From Calendula officinalis (Eukaryota; Streptophyta; Magnoliopsida; Asterales; Asteraceae), in assembly GCA_963853835.1 (NCBI GenBank), contig OY970834.1, positions 40,455,257 to 40,519,256 of the forward strand: a stretch of 64,000 nucleotides of DNA, given 5' to 3'. The notes beneath the pieces are model-generated. The model was not told the origin of the DNA, did not search any database, and worked only from the letters and a program-made list of their open reading frames with translations. Made by a program: the position numbers and the translations under genes. The first letter of the stretch is position 1. The number at the start of each line of letters is the position of its first letter. Shown here piece by piece: positions 22,132 to 33,750 of this stretch.

Positions 22132-24640
22132 TTAGTTAAGATTGGGAACCCAAGCTTTATATGTCTTGGGTTCATCCTTTGAGAAATAAGCTTTGGGAGT
22201 TTTAACTTTAAACACTTTTGGTACCCATACTTGTTTAGTACTGGTGTTTTGTTTTACTACTGCCCTTTTGGAGTTATTACTGGTGTGAGAATTTCCTACT
22301 GATCTTGGTTTATACCCATGATTTTTAGCTTTTGAATACTTTACTACTGATGGACCAGTAGTATTTGGGTACTTACCATGTTTAGAATGACCAGTAGTGT
22401 TTTTAGGGTTAACACCAGTAGTATTTTTTAAAGTTGTTTTGGGAGCAGTAGTGTTTTTGAAATTAGGGTTTTTACCAGTAGTATTCTTGTACTGGTACCA
22501 TACAGCATTATAATGAGGGTTAACACCAGTAGTAAAATTGTTAAAGTTTCTACTGGTGTTGGAAAATTTAAAATATTGTTCTTCTGTTTTGCACAAATCT
22601 TGGTGCACTTCTTCCAAATCTTGGAGTTTCAGCAATTGGAGTTTTGATTGTATTTGCTACTGAAGGACCAGTAGTATCTTTTAACCTTTGAGTTTTTGCA
22701 TTTTCTTTAAAAACTTTAAATTCCTTTAACTCCTTGCAGTTTATTGGATTGAAATGACAATCCTTTGCTAAATGGTTCATTTTATTGCATATAACACATC
22801 TTAATTTCTTATTTTTAGCACCTTCAGGTATTCTTTGATCTAAGAGTTGTTTTTTGTTTCTTTCATTCCCCCTTGTTAAAATTTTTGGTACATTTTCTGC
22901 ATTATATTTGGGAGATTCATTTGGACTTTGAGCTGTGTGAAAACTTGTATCAATTGATTTTGGTGATTCAGTTTGAGATATTGTAAATTCAATTGATTGC
23001 TCATCATCAGAAGAATCATTTGATTCAGATGTTTCAGTATTAGATTCAGTTTGATTGTCAGTTTTTAATTCATTAATGATTCTTTCTGAACTGTTTTTCA
23101 GTGGAGGAATGAATTTATGTGGAGGTGGTACAGCATGATATCCCACCCCATGAACAACCTTTTCTGTAGTTTGATTATTAGTTAATTCATCAAGAATTTT
23201 AGTGCTTCTTTCAAACTTTTTAATTGTTAATTTATTTTGTTCAATTTCAAGCTGACATTCTTCTAATTTACTTGTTAGTTCTTTATTTTTTGTTTCATAA
23301 AACTCTTTCTCATCCACAGCCTGAAGCAATTCTTCCTTTATTCGTTGATCAATCATCTTGTACACCTTTATTTGATGTTCTTGATCAGCAATCACACTAT
23401 CAAACTCATGATTTCTTCTGACTGCTTTTGCTAAATCTTCATTTAATTTATTGTTTTCTTTTTCTAAGTTTTTAACAATTTTAGCACATTCAGAAGTACA
23501 AGGTTTAGGTTTTACCTCAGTTTTGTTGTCAGTAAAGGCCATGAGAGCTTGATTTTGAGTATGCTCTTCTGCTTGGAAGCTCCAGTCATAGCCTTGTCCT
23601 TGTTGTGATACAAGGGCAGTTGATTTTGATCTTTTGTCTGGCTGAGGACATTCTTTTGCAAAGTGACCAAGGTTGTTACAGTTGTAACATTTGACTTTAG
23701 TTTTGTCAAATCCTGCTTTGTCACCTTTGTTGAAGTTAAGGCTTGTCCTACCAGTTCTTTTTAAGAATCGTTTTGTCCTTAGGCTCAGCATAGCCATCTG
23801 CCATTTAAGATCCATCTCCTCAAGATCATCTGGGTTCAATTGTTCCAAGTCATCACTAATCAAGGCAGTATGCACATGACTAGTGAAGAAAGATTCTCTT
23901 GCAGCATCTTCAGAATCTGCAGCCTTTCCTATAGAGGTTTCCTGACCTTGACTTGTACTAGAGACAAATGCAGCATTATTAGAAGAAATAGAAGGGTTCT
24001 TTTGGTTTACCTCGGTTTCAAACACTCTGAGATCATTGTAGAGTTCATCCAACTCCTTTTCTTCTAAAGCATCTCTTTGTCTATATACCACTGTATACAT
24101 AGCCCATTCTTCACTAAGAGATCTTAGGAACTTCATGTTGACATCTTCTTGATCCATCTTAACCCCAACCTGGTTAAGTTCACCAATTAGCTTGTTGAAT
24201 CTGTCAAACACTTGAGTGAGTGTTTCATTGGGTTTTCCTTTGAAGTTTTCAAAGTCTTGTTTGAGAACAGACTTCATATTCCTCTTGGTGCTCTTTGTCC
24301 CAACGAATCTCTTCTCCAGTGCTTCCCATAGTATTTTTGCATCATCATATTCAACAAAGAGATGTTGATAATCGTTAGGAATGGCCAGTAATAGAGTGCT
24401 TAGAGTTTTGAGTTCGATGCCCTTGTCCTTCTTTTCCTTCTCACACTTAAGTTTGTCTGCTTCAGTTGCAGAGCTGCTTGCTTGACCAGGACCAGTTTTG
24501 TTTCCTTCAAGGACAACTTCCCACATAGAGTAATCTGTAATAAGCATGTATTGCTTAATACGATTCTTCCACATCCCAAAGTTGTTGGGTGTGAGTATAG
24601 GAATTTTGTTGGCCTGAGTGCTTTCATTATTATCAGTCAT
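22132..24640 (-). pseudogene. SIRE gag capsid/nucleocapsid protein (frameshifted)
   Basis: The first frame (24640-22568, 690 aa) has the copia gag fold of the UBN2 type (FGMWKNRIKQYM at 21-32), a CCHC zinc knuckle CYNCNNLGHFAKEC at 318-331, a coiled-coil stretch and a second knuckle CVICNKMNHLAKDC. A one-base slip in a T/A run near 22571 ends this frame, and the coding sequence continues in another frame to 22132. That part contains repeated NTTG units (encoded by ACTACTGG) in a basic tail ending AWVPNLN. Gag packages the element RNA into virus-like particles in the cytoplasm. Confidence 0.92.
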
Positions 24641-24712
24641 GATTAATAATGTGTGTTTTAAAGATTAAAACTTTTTGTTGTTCTTAACAAATAGTAGATC
24701 TAGAACCAATAT

Positions 24713-24724
24713 GCTCTGATACCA
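24713..24724 (-). other. Primer-binding site of the SIRE element
   Basis: Minus-strand TGGTATCAGAGC, two bases inside the 5' LTR. It is complementary to the 3' end of initiator methionine tRNA, the usual primer for plant copia elements. Confidence 0.95.
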
Positions 24725-24726
24725 CT

Positions 24727-25341
24727 TGTCAGGATCGATTAACTATAGAGAAGTTAATAAACACCTTTAGATCTAATTGAATATAGAAGTTGCAGCGGAT
24801 CAACACTATATCAATGTAATTAAGAACAATGAACTGTAAATAATATGCAAAAGTATTAAGAACACAGTTTCACAAAAAGCTTCAATGTATATTATTGAGT
24901 TAACAATACACACGTACGTTTACAATTCGTAAGGAACTATTTATAATAGTACTTGAAGCTAAACTATTTACCCTAGTTATTCTAGGACTTGATTTACATC
25001 GAATAATAAAAATATACATTGATTTACATTCTATAACTATCTATACGAAGATCTCGGACTTGATATTCTTCAAAAACGCGTATCAGTAGTAAAACTAATC
25101 ACCAGTAGTAAGTTTGCAACATCAGTAGTAAGTAAGGTGATCAGTAGTAAGTCCATAATCAACGTCAGTAGTAACTACTATTGATCAGTAGTATCTTCAA
25201 TCTTTGCATGATCAGTAGTAACTAAGTTATAGTATCATCAGTATCAACTCATCAGTATTAATCAATTCTGCCCCATCAGTACTAAGTGATCAGTACTAAC
25301 TGCAGCATCAGTAATAAGTTGATCTGTGTTTTGCTCCAACA
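24727..25341 (-). repeat. 5' LTR of the SIRE element
   Basis: 615 bp. By eye it differs from the 3' LTR only in the runs TATTGAGTTAAC, ATAGTACTTG and GCTCCAACA. It holds the same CAGTAGTA cluster at 25080-25320. Confidence 0.96.
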
Positions 25342-25498
25342 CTTAGAGTTGAAAGTATTGACACTAACCCAACCCGTTTAACTTTCGTGTCGTGTCATGT
25401 CGAGCCAACCCGTTTACTTAAATGTGTCGAAACCTCCAACCCAAACCCATTAATTTCGTGTCGGGTTCGTGTTTGATTTTGTCAGGTCTAGATATTAC

Positions 25499-26847
25499 AA
25501 TGCAGCTTATGAGGATTTAAATCACTAATTTTTTAATTAAGAATTTATTTTTTAGGATTTGAAGTTATAGAAGTTGAAGAAGTTATTTACCTTTTTTCTT
25601 ACAATTCATTTAACCAGTTATCCTTAGCTTTAAGATTATATATTCATTTATAATTTTGTAATATAATAATTCAAACCAAGCAAAATCGAATTAAACTGTA
25701 ACATCAGTATCCAATGCAGGTCATGTGTCTGCAACGATCTTATGAATGATCAATACATAGTTCATTAATTAGATCATAAAAATGTAAGATCAAAACTTTT
25801 GACAAGTATGTTTCCACAATCATTGTGTGGTCATTTTGAAACCAAGAATGGTGATTTGATCGATTCATATTACATTGTTACGTGACATTTCTTTGAAAAT
25901 ACGAATTGGTGTTGTTAATTAAGTTTCACTGTCGACCGGTCCAATCCGGTCCATTGTACGGCAACTGGTTTGTTAATACAGAGAGGAAAAAATGTTTCTT
26001 CAATTTACAAGTCAGTCACTCGGCGGTTCAACAACCACCTAAGTTTCTTTTCTTTCTCCCGATTAATGCTCATTTATCACAAATTTACACGTTTCTTCAA
26101 CCCAAAACTAGTTCATCCCTCTCTCACACACAATATCTTATTATACAATATAATTATAACATTAAATAATGAAAAATTATATTGCTACCTACAATATAAT
26201 CATATCCATAAAATAATTAACATGTCCACTAATTTTCTTTCCTAATCTTATACTTTAATTTGGATATTTATATTAATCAATCAAATAAATAATAAAAGAA
26301 TAAGTATAAATATTCAATAAGAAGTAATATCATATCTCTTAGGGCATGTTTGGACAAGCTTTTTAAATTGACTTATTAACTTCTTAAAAACAAAAATCAA
26401 AAAATAAGAAGATCTTTACAACATTAAATTAAATAATATATGGAGTATGAGTTTTTTCTAAAGTATGTCATAAGAACATAAATTAGAGCACTTTCAATTT
26501 CAGTGAAACTATTATTTTATATATACATATTAAATAAACTCTAATTTTTATTATTTTATAAAATGTATTAAATATGATATTTTATTTAAATAAAAAATTT
26601 ATTCATTAATACAAGCTAATGTATACCTCATTACAAAAAAAAACCATAATATATACGAAATATTTATATCCCAACCTCTATCACCCACTTTCCTCTTTCG
26701 GTGTTTTTCATTCTTTGCTTGCTGCCATGCCTTTTTTTACCACAGAATGCTCGATCGTCACTATGTGATTCTCTCCATTTTCATTCACTTACTCTTTTTT
26801 TACACCAATATTAATAAATTCCATCTACAAAAACAACATAAATTGCA
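25499..26847. other. Upstream region of the hydrolase gene
   Basis: AT-rich with no other gene. At about 26342 TTAGGGCATGTTTGGACAAG looks like one end of a PIF/Harbinger MITE, but no partner end was found. I see no convincing TATA box close to the start codon at 26848. The 5' leader is probably within the last few hundred bases. Confidence 0.45.
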
Positions 26848-29800
26848 ATGATGGTTATCACGGGGAACACCATGAAATCGGTTCTTGCTTTCACTGGAAA
26901 ATTGATCAATGATTTATTGAGCCTCATTGTGTTTTCATTTCTTGATGTTTTTGATATCTTGTTATGTTATGTTTACAAGATCATTGATTTCTTCATCGAA
27001 GATGAATGGAAACCGTGTTATTGTTCGTCACCAAAAGAAGCAATTATTAATAGTGGTAACATTTTGGTTTCGGAGAATGGGGAATCCGAAAAAATCGTTT
27101 GTCTAACATCGAGTAAGTTACAACTCGAAGAAATCTCGGATACACTTTACTCACGGTCGTCAATAGTGACTGAGGTATCAAAAACCACCGTCAAACGGCG
27201 GAACTTGGGTCCTTCGGTCAATGGTCAACCACAGTTTATGGTGGAAATGCTTCAAGAAAAGATCGGTGGTCATAAACCGGTCATTACCCCACGATGGTCG
27301 GATTGCGATTGTAATACTTGTAACTCGTGGTCGAATTCTTGTAAAGATACATTATTTGTTCATACCGAAGGGCGAAAAGGTTTGTAATTTTTAATTCATG
27401 GTGATTTATTGTTAAAAGAAAATGATTTCGTTTTTCTTTTTTTAAATTTAATCGTAGGTAGTGAAAAGGAGAATGTGTTGTTTATTCATGGGTTTATATC
27501 ATCATCGGCATTTTGGACCGAGACATTGTTCCCGAATTTCTCGAGATCTATTAGATCAAAATACCGATTATTCGCGATTGATCTTTTAGGGTTCGGGAAA
27601 AGCCCAAAGCCACACGACTCACTTTACACAATGAAGGAACATTTAGACATGATCGAAAAATCGGTTCTTGAACCGAACAAGATCCAATCGTTTCACATCG
27701 TGGCTCATTCTCTAGGTTGCATTCTCGGACTCGCACTTGCGGTTAAATACCCAAAATCCATCAAATCGTTAACATTACTCGCACCGGTAATTCGTCATTT
27801 AAAATTATTTTTTAAATCTAAGTATTGTACACACATTGAGTGATTTTATATTATTTTGTTAAAGCCGTATTTTCCGATACCAAAAGGGGAGGAGGCAACA
27901 CAATATATGATGAGAAAGGTGGCACCACGACGGTTGTGGCCGTTGGTTGCTTTAGGAGCGTCAATGGCATGTTGGTACGAGCATGTTAGCCGGACAATTT
28001 GCTTGTTGATCTGTAAGCACCACCGTACATGGGAATTACTGACCAAACTGATCACCAGAAACAGGTGAATATTTACATTTATAATTTATTTTTTCCGGTG
28101 GTCAACCCCACCATTTCAATGCACCGAATTTAGCTTTAATGACGGCAGTGCCGTCGTCCATTTTCGTCGTCATCACCGCATCGTATTTCTTCATTTGATT
28201 AATTAATTTTAGCATGATCTACATATAATTGAAAACTGAAAATAGTATAATATATATATAATGAATATAATAAACTTTCTGTCTATTTTTGCCTTAATTG
28301 TCCAGCATAGTGTCGATATCTAATAAATACATATGTATGATACGAGCACTTTTAGTATTAGCTTATAAATATAAAATATACTTCTTGTTAATTGATAGTC
28401 ACAAAAAATAATATAATTATGAATATATTATACTTATAGTGTAATAGTTGTAGCCATTAAATATTATCAAATATAAAAATAATAGTAGTAGTAAAAATAA
28501 AAACACTAAAAGTGATTTAAAAAATAATTTTTAAATAATAATGAAAATGTCATTATGATAGTAAGATGTATACAGTTTGACAAACATGGTGACGACTTAA
28601 TGATACGGTTAACGAATTAGTAAATTATTTTTTACATGTCACGATTTTAATCTCTTTCTGGGTAAATAATTATCAAATGATTAGAGAAAGTTTTAGAAAT
28701 AGTCACCACAAAAGTTAGTTTACATCTTTCTCGAGCATAAACTGCACTACAATTGAAGAACCGTAAAAAAGGGAATATTTTTCAAAAGAAAAAATAAAGA
28801 TTTTAACGGTGAGATTGTTTGACTGATTTAATCTAAGAATTTTGGTTGACTCTGTTTACACTTTATTGCTTGGTAAGGTCAAATTTAATTAATCACCTTT
28901 GGGTCAACTGTCAAGTACGACTTTTACAGTTCGATATTTTCTGTACACAATTTACTTTATTTTCACATCGTGCTAAAAAAAGAATTCTAACTCTTTTCAC
29001 TTTTAAAATGCCATAATTTGTAATCCTATAGATATAGTAATACTCATATTTACTAACGGCGAACTTTAAGGAAATATTAGTTTTAATTGTCATTTATGAT
29101 CAAAGCGTTAAATGTTCTTCATAAAAGCACCTAGCAGAATGCATTGGTACAAGTTGGGGCTAGCCCACTTGGTTAACATGGAGAGAAACTAACAAGGAGG
29201 TCTTGGGTTCAATTCCAAGCATAGGAGATTTATATGTAATTATTTGCCGGTTCAAAAAAAAGCAGAATGCATTGGTGGTGCCGTGGTGGGGAAAATGACG
29301 GCCGTGGTTGGCATGGTGCCACACCAAGTGCACTCATCGTTGGTAAGAGTCATTATATATTGTTAGTTTCATAGTTTTTGGATCAAAAGATTATAAGAAG
29401 TATTATAGATTAAAATAATAGTTTATGTAGGATAAGTATCATATTTTTTAAATAAAGCGATGTAATGTTATTTAATAAGTAATAAAAAAGATAAAAGACT
29501 AATTTCACTATATTAAAGAAGATAATTAGTGAGTGTAAATCTTACTACTTTTTACCAAATAAAGTAAATTATCAAAATATATCACTTGTTTTACAATTGT
29601 TTGAAAATGAAAAGTGTATCACATAGGGAGTTAGTACATTTTTTAATTTAAAAAAAAAAGTTATATTAGACCATAACATGCATTTTGGGTGTGGCAATAC
29701 TGGAGGACCGGAGCGAATACGGCATTGATGTCACGACTTTGGTGGGTTGTAGTCGCCGCAACTATGCTCAATTATCCAAGTCTTTGGTTTTGCTAATTTA

Positions 29801-31174
29801 TGCTTTTTAATTATTTATAATGCATTTAGTAAAACTTCGTTTTCCCTTAAATTTCAAAATTTGAATTACAATAAACTTTACATAAACCAAAAAAATATAT
29901 ATAGAGATATGGTATTGATTTCTAACCTTTTCTTCTTACTCATATGTCTACCAATTTTATAAAGATAAATGTCAAAATTAAGAGATGATATGAAAAGAGA
30001 ATTAATGGATTACACATGACAACTTTACAAATGTGTAGACATATGAGTAGGAAGAAAATATAAGAATAAATAAAAACAAAAAAAATCAATAGAAATTGCA
30101 AGTTAAACTAGTATTTATTTTCTACTAAGGGTGTGCTTGATTAAGGGGTTATGGATACCAAGGAATGGGTAAGGTAATGATTAAATGAGCTTGATTTTGA
30201 CACTTGTCATGATCAAATAGGTAAGCACATAGCACAAATGATATGAAGCAATACCAATACTCTATTAAGTATGTGCAAGAACATATAAAATGAACCCAAA
30301 AATTTGAACATGATGTAACCAAACCGATGAATGATTACGGTAGAACAAATGTTTTTTTTTATAACAAAGGTAAATAAACCGTCGGATATAATCATATCAT
30401 TAATATTAACTACAACTTATAAATAGAATTTACGTCTCTTAGAATTAACTAATATATGACTTTATCATGCGTATTAGCAAAAACTTTAATAAGAAACCTA
30501 TGATGTTATATATACACTTTAATACAAACCAAGTACATTTTAACGTTATTAACATGTTTTTTTAGCTAAACTTTTCAATTCACTTGTTACCTAAAGTATT
30601 TTTCTTAAACGTAAAGTCTTCTAAATTCAAACCTAATATTCTATAAATTCTCCAAGGGCCATCGTGTAGGTCACTTCTTGTTGAGACTTGGAGACTTATT
30701 CTCCTTTTTTTTCTTTTCTGAAATTTATTTTCATGTCAAACTTTGCTTTGATAATAATGAATCTTGTACCTATAATAGTTACCTAAATTTAACTACTTTT
30801 AAATACTTAAACATATTTGATTATCGAGTATTTGATATTTATACAGGGTGAGGACATATTTAATCGATGGCTTTTGTTGCCACACACATAATGCCGCATG
30901 GCACACCCTTCACAACGTTATATGTGGGAGTGGTACCAAAATCGAAGGGTATTTGGACACGGTTCAAAACCAATTAGATTGTAGTGTAAATGTGTTTCAT
31001 GGGCGAGATGATGAACTCATCCCAGTGGAGTGTAGCCACAATGTCAAGACCAAAGTGCCTAGGGCAAATATTAAGGTTGTTGAGAAAAAAGATCATATCA
31101 CCATTGTTGTTGGACGCCAAAAAACTTTCGCTAGAGAACTCGAGCAGATATGGAAAACCGCAAAATCCAGTTAA
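26848..31174 (+). CDS. BDG: BODYGUARD-like alpha/beta hydrolase
   Basis: Four exons: 26848-27379, 27458-27786, 27865-28064 and 30847-31174. All introns are GT..AG and all joins keep frame, giving 462 aa. The N-terminus has a hydrophobic segment (about residues 20-50, SFLDVFDILLCYVYKIIDFF) followed by DEWKPCYC, typical of BODYGUARD proteins. The hydrolase fold shows the FIHGF oxyanion region, nucleophile Ser262 (AHSLG), acid Asp408 or 409 (GRDDELIP) and His437 (KDHITIV). Arabidopsis BDG sits in the outer wall of the epidermis and is needed for cutin and cuticle formation; its exact substrate is not settled. Introns 1 and 2 are 78 bp each, while intron 3 is 2782 bp and carries a SINE. The paralogue assignment (BDG versus BDG2/3) is uncertain. 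Confidence 0.93.
29149..29260 (+). mobile_element. tRNA-derived SINE in intron 3 of the hydrolase gene
   Basis: The 112-bp body has an A box (TAGCCCACTTGG) and a B box (GGGTTCAATTCC), an internal pol III promoter, and ends GCCGGTTCAAAAAAA. A perfect 16-bp duplication AGCAGAATGCATTGGT flanks it at 29133-29148 and 29261-29276. The perfect duplication suggests a fairly recent insertion, in the same orientation as the gene. Confidence 0.9.
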
Positions 31175-32938
31175 AGGTTACTTTCATCACTAAGCCTTCA
31201 ACTTGGTGGTATAATTGCAAAATCCCGTAAATCTTTCAAACAAATAATCGATCGTTAGATAATATCATCCAAATCAAGAACATGGATGAAGTGATACTAG
31301 TATATAAGTTGGTTAGGTTTTCTTATTTATTATTCTCCAATATTGTATCGATCTATTATTTGGCGTTTCAAAAGAGTTTTTTCAATTTGGAAACAAATGT
31401 AATGTACCTTTTTTTTATATGATTAATTTCATTACTAAGGTGTTTTCTTATTACCAATTTCTATTGTCATGTCGGTAATATTTTTTGAAAAATATTTAAT
31501 TACATACAAATGTACAATTCCATTTGTTACATATTTTGTTTGTTATACAAAATGTCAAAATTGTATATTAGAGGGCTTATAAAACAACGTGTAGTTGGTA
31601 TTTAGATGTTTATAAAGTTGTGAGTTCTAATTTTATTTTGGGTGGATAAAAATAGACTAAACTTTGGAAGTGTGTTAGTTGTACAAGAAAAAGTCTCTAA
31701 AGGTTAACTGAACTGGAAAGATGGGACACTATTATTATTTTTATACCAATTATACTGTCTAGTGTTTACTACATATAAATGATGGTGAGCTTTAATGGGC
31801 ACAACTACATACATTGTGCTTCTTTAATACTTCCTTAAATGTTTGTTACTTCAGTTAATGTTCTAGCTTCCATGCCAGTTTCCACTTATGGGGCCAAATT
31901 GGGCAATGGGCATCATGGCAAGATTGATTTTATATACTCTTATTGCAATTTCCGGTCTTGAAAATCATATATGAAAACTTACAATCTTATGAGACATTAG
32001 AAGTGTCCGGTTGACGTAGGATAGCTTCTATCAGTCCATCCGAAAAATGTTAAGTTGCTAAACGCTCTGTAGCAAACATGCATATTATATAGTAATAAAC
32101 CGAATTATTAGCTTTTAAACATTTAAATGTAGTTTAGATAAATTCCGACTTGTTTCCTTCATAGTTCACTTTCTTCCATATATTAATTTAAATGAAGTAA
32201 AACCCGAATTATCCATTTTGGTATAAACAATTGAACCTGTTACTTCTAACAATATGTCTGGTGTAAAAGAGGGAGGAGAGGGTGGGGGTGGGGGTGGGGG
32301 TGGGGGTGGGGGGTGTTATATATTATATCCGTAATGGTTTTGTGCCAAATTAAGAGGCGGGGAATTTAATGAGCTTTGACCAAAGTTGCATGTTAATTCT
32401 CTGATAACGAAATGATCTAGCATCTCTATCTATAGTATGTGTATATGTAACACATATAAACTCATGATATGCCTCATATTTCGGTCGTTAGTAGGTCCTT
32501 TGATAACCCTCATCATCAATATCACAATTATTTTGAGCCACTGATTTTTTTCTGAAATCGGTTTACGTGGGGAATTTTTAAACTTCTCGCGGTGCCAACG
32601 AATTTCATGCTAAAAATACCAATTGTCGAGACCGAATATTAGACATCTATATAAGGTACTTTTAAGCTTTTTTGATATTGCAAGTGTAACGATATCTTTT
32701 AACGTATATAACGGTTGATACTTTCATCTTAATTTTTTAATTATGCATTATTTGTTTGATAAGTATGTAGAGTCAATACTTAAAAAAGGTGCATTCATGT
32801 TTGCATTTGATAACTTTAGGGTTGTACATTGTCATAACTCATAAGAACCATCTGGGCCTGTTGTAAATTAGCCCAACTCAGAATTTAGAGGCCCAAAAGT
32901 TTTGAAAGACGTTAATTTCATATGCTTTACTTCTAAAA
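31175..32938. other. Intergenic with a G-rich microsatellite
   Basis: No gene is seen. At 32282-32314 there is a GGGGGT repeat with five or more G-runs, a likely G-quadruplex former. The first ~250 bp after the hydrolase stop is presumably its 3' UTR. Confidence 0.55.
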
Positions 32939-33750
32939 GAGTAAATTACACGGAAGGTTCCTCTGATATACAACTAATTACTAATTACAGTCTCAGTTCC
33001 TGAACTTCGTTTATTATACTGAACATCCTTAGTGTATTGATTTTGTTACACCCATGGTCCCTACTGCCCTTAACTTTTATTAAATGACCAAAATACCCTT
33101 TTGGTATTTTGATTCTTTTTAATTTACTCTGTTAATTAATAAGTGATAAGTGATAAATCACAAGGACCATCCGTGAAATTTACTCTGTTAATTGATTTTT
33201 TTTTCTTTTTTATCCATATTCTTTCACCACATTCAGACTCATCACCCACATCTATCTCTTTGAATTCAAACCTTAATCAAAAACCATTATCATCGCGTCA
33301 TAAAACCCCCTGAAAAGTCGATCCATCCCAACCCTACCTCCGTTTGCCTACTGCGGTTGTTCTGCCGCCGATGACGGCCTATCGACCTGAATTGATTTAG
33401 TCAATTGATGCACATCGCTAGAGGAGTTTGAATTCAAAGAGATAGACGTGGGTGGTAAATCTGAATGTGTTGGAAGAATATGGATAAAAGAGAGAAAAAA
33501 ATCAATTAATAGAGTAAATTTCACGGATGGTCAATGTGGTTTATCACTTATTACATTCACAGTCTTGTATCTTTGCTTTATTACAAAATGCCAAAAGGGT
33601 ATTTTGGTCATTTAAAAAAAGTTATGCGCTGTATGGACCATGGGTGTAACAAAATCGATACACTAGGGACGTTCAGTGTAATAAACGAAGTCCAGTGACT
33701 GAAGCTGTAATTAGTAATATATACACAAGTACCTTCCGTGTAATTTACTC
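32939..33750. mobile_element. Foldback element with ~350-bp inverted arms
   Basis: The left arm GAGTAAATTACACGGAAGGT is matched inverted at the right end, and the two arms stay similar (about 85% by eye) for roughly 350 bp, leaving only ~100 bp of loop. CTAAAA flanks both sides (32933-32938 and 33751-33756). No coding capacity. An RNA read through it would fold into a long hairpin. Confidence 0.85.

Larger units (their letters stand above)
14000..25341 (-). mobile_element. Young SIRE/Maximus-type Ty1/copia retrotransposon with an extra ORF
   Basis: The complete 11.34-kb element lies in minus orientation. Both LTRs are 615 bp and differ at three positions by eye (about 99.5% identity), so insertion is recent. 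The 5-bp duplication CTTAG lies at 13995-13999 and 25342-25346. The order (minus strand) is 5' LTR, primer-binding site, gag, protease-integrase-RT-RNase H (copia order), spacer, ORF3, polypurine tract, 3' LTR. Long size, a Met-tRNA primer site and a large ORF downstream of pol fit the SIRE/Maximus lineage. Two single-base frame slips (near 22571 and 19973) make this copy unlikely to be autonomous, unless they are sequencing errors. Confidence 0.95.
13581..25490. mobile_element. Non-autonomous hAT element split by the SIRE retrotransposon
   Basis: The ends TAGAAGTGGCAAATGGGTCG (left) and inverted right TAGACCTGACAAAATCAAAC are flanked by a perfect 8-bp duplication GATATTAC (13573-13580 and 25491-25498). 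Removing the 11342-bp retrotransposon and its 5-bp duplication leaves an element of about 563 bp, rich in CGGGT/ACCCG words as is usual for this family. Confidence 0.9.

Noticed and set aside
29149..29225. Possible tRNA gene
   Set aside because: Has A and B boxes but no acceptor-stem pairing, and is flanked by a 16-bp target duplication with an A-rich tail: a SINE.
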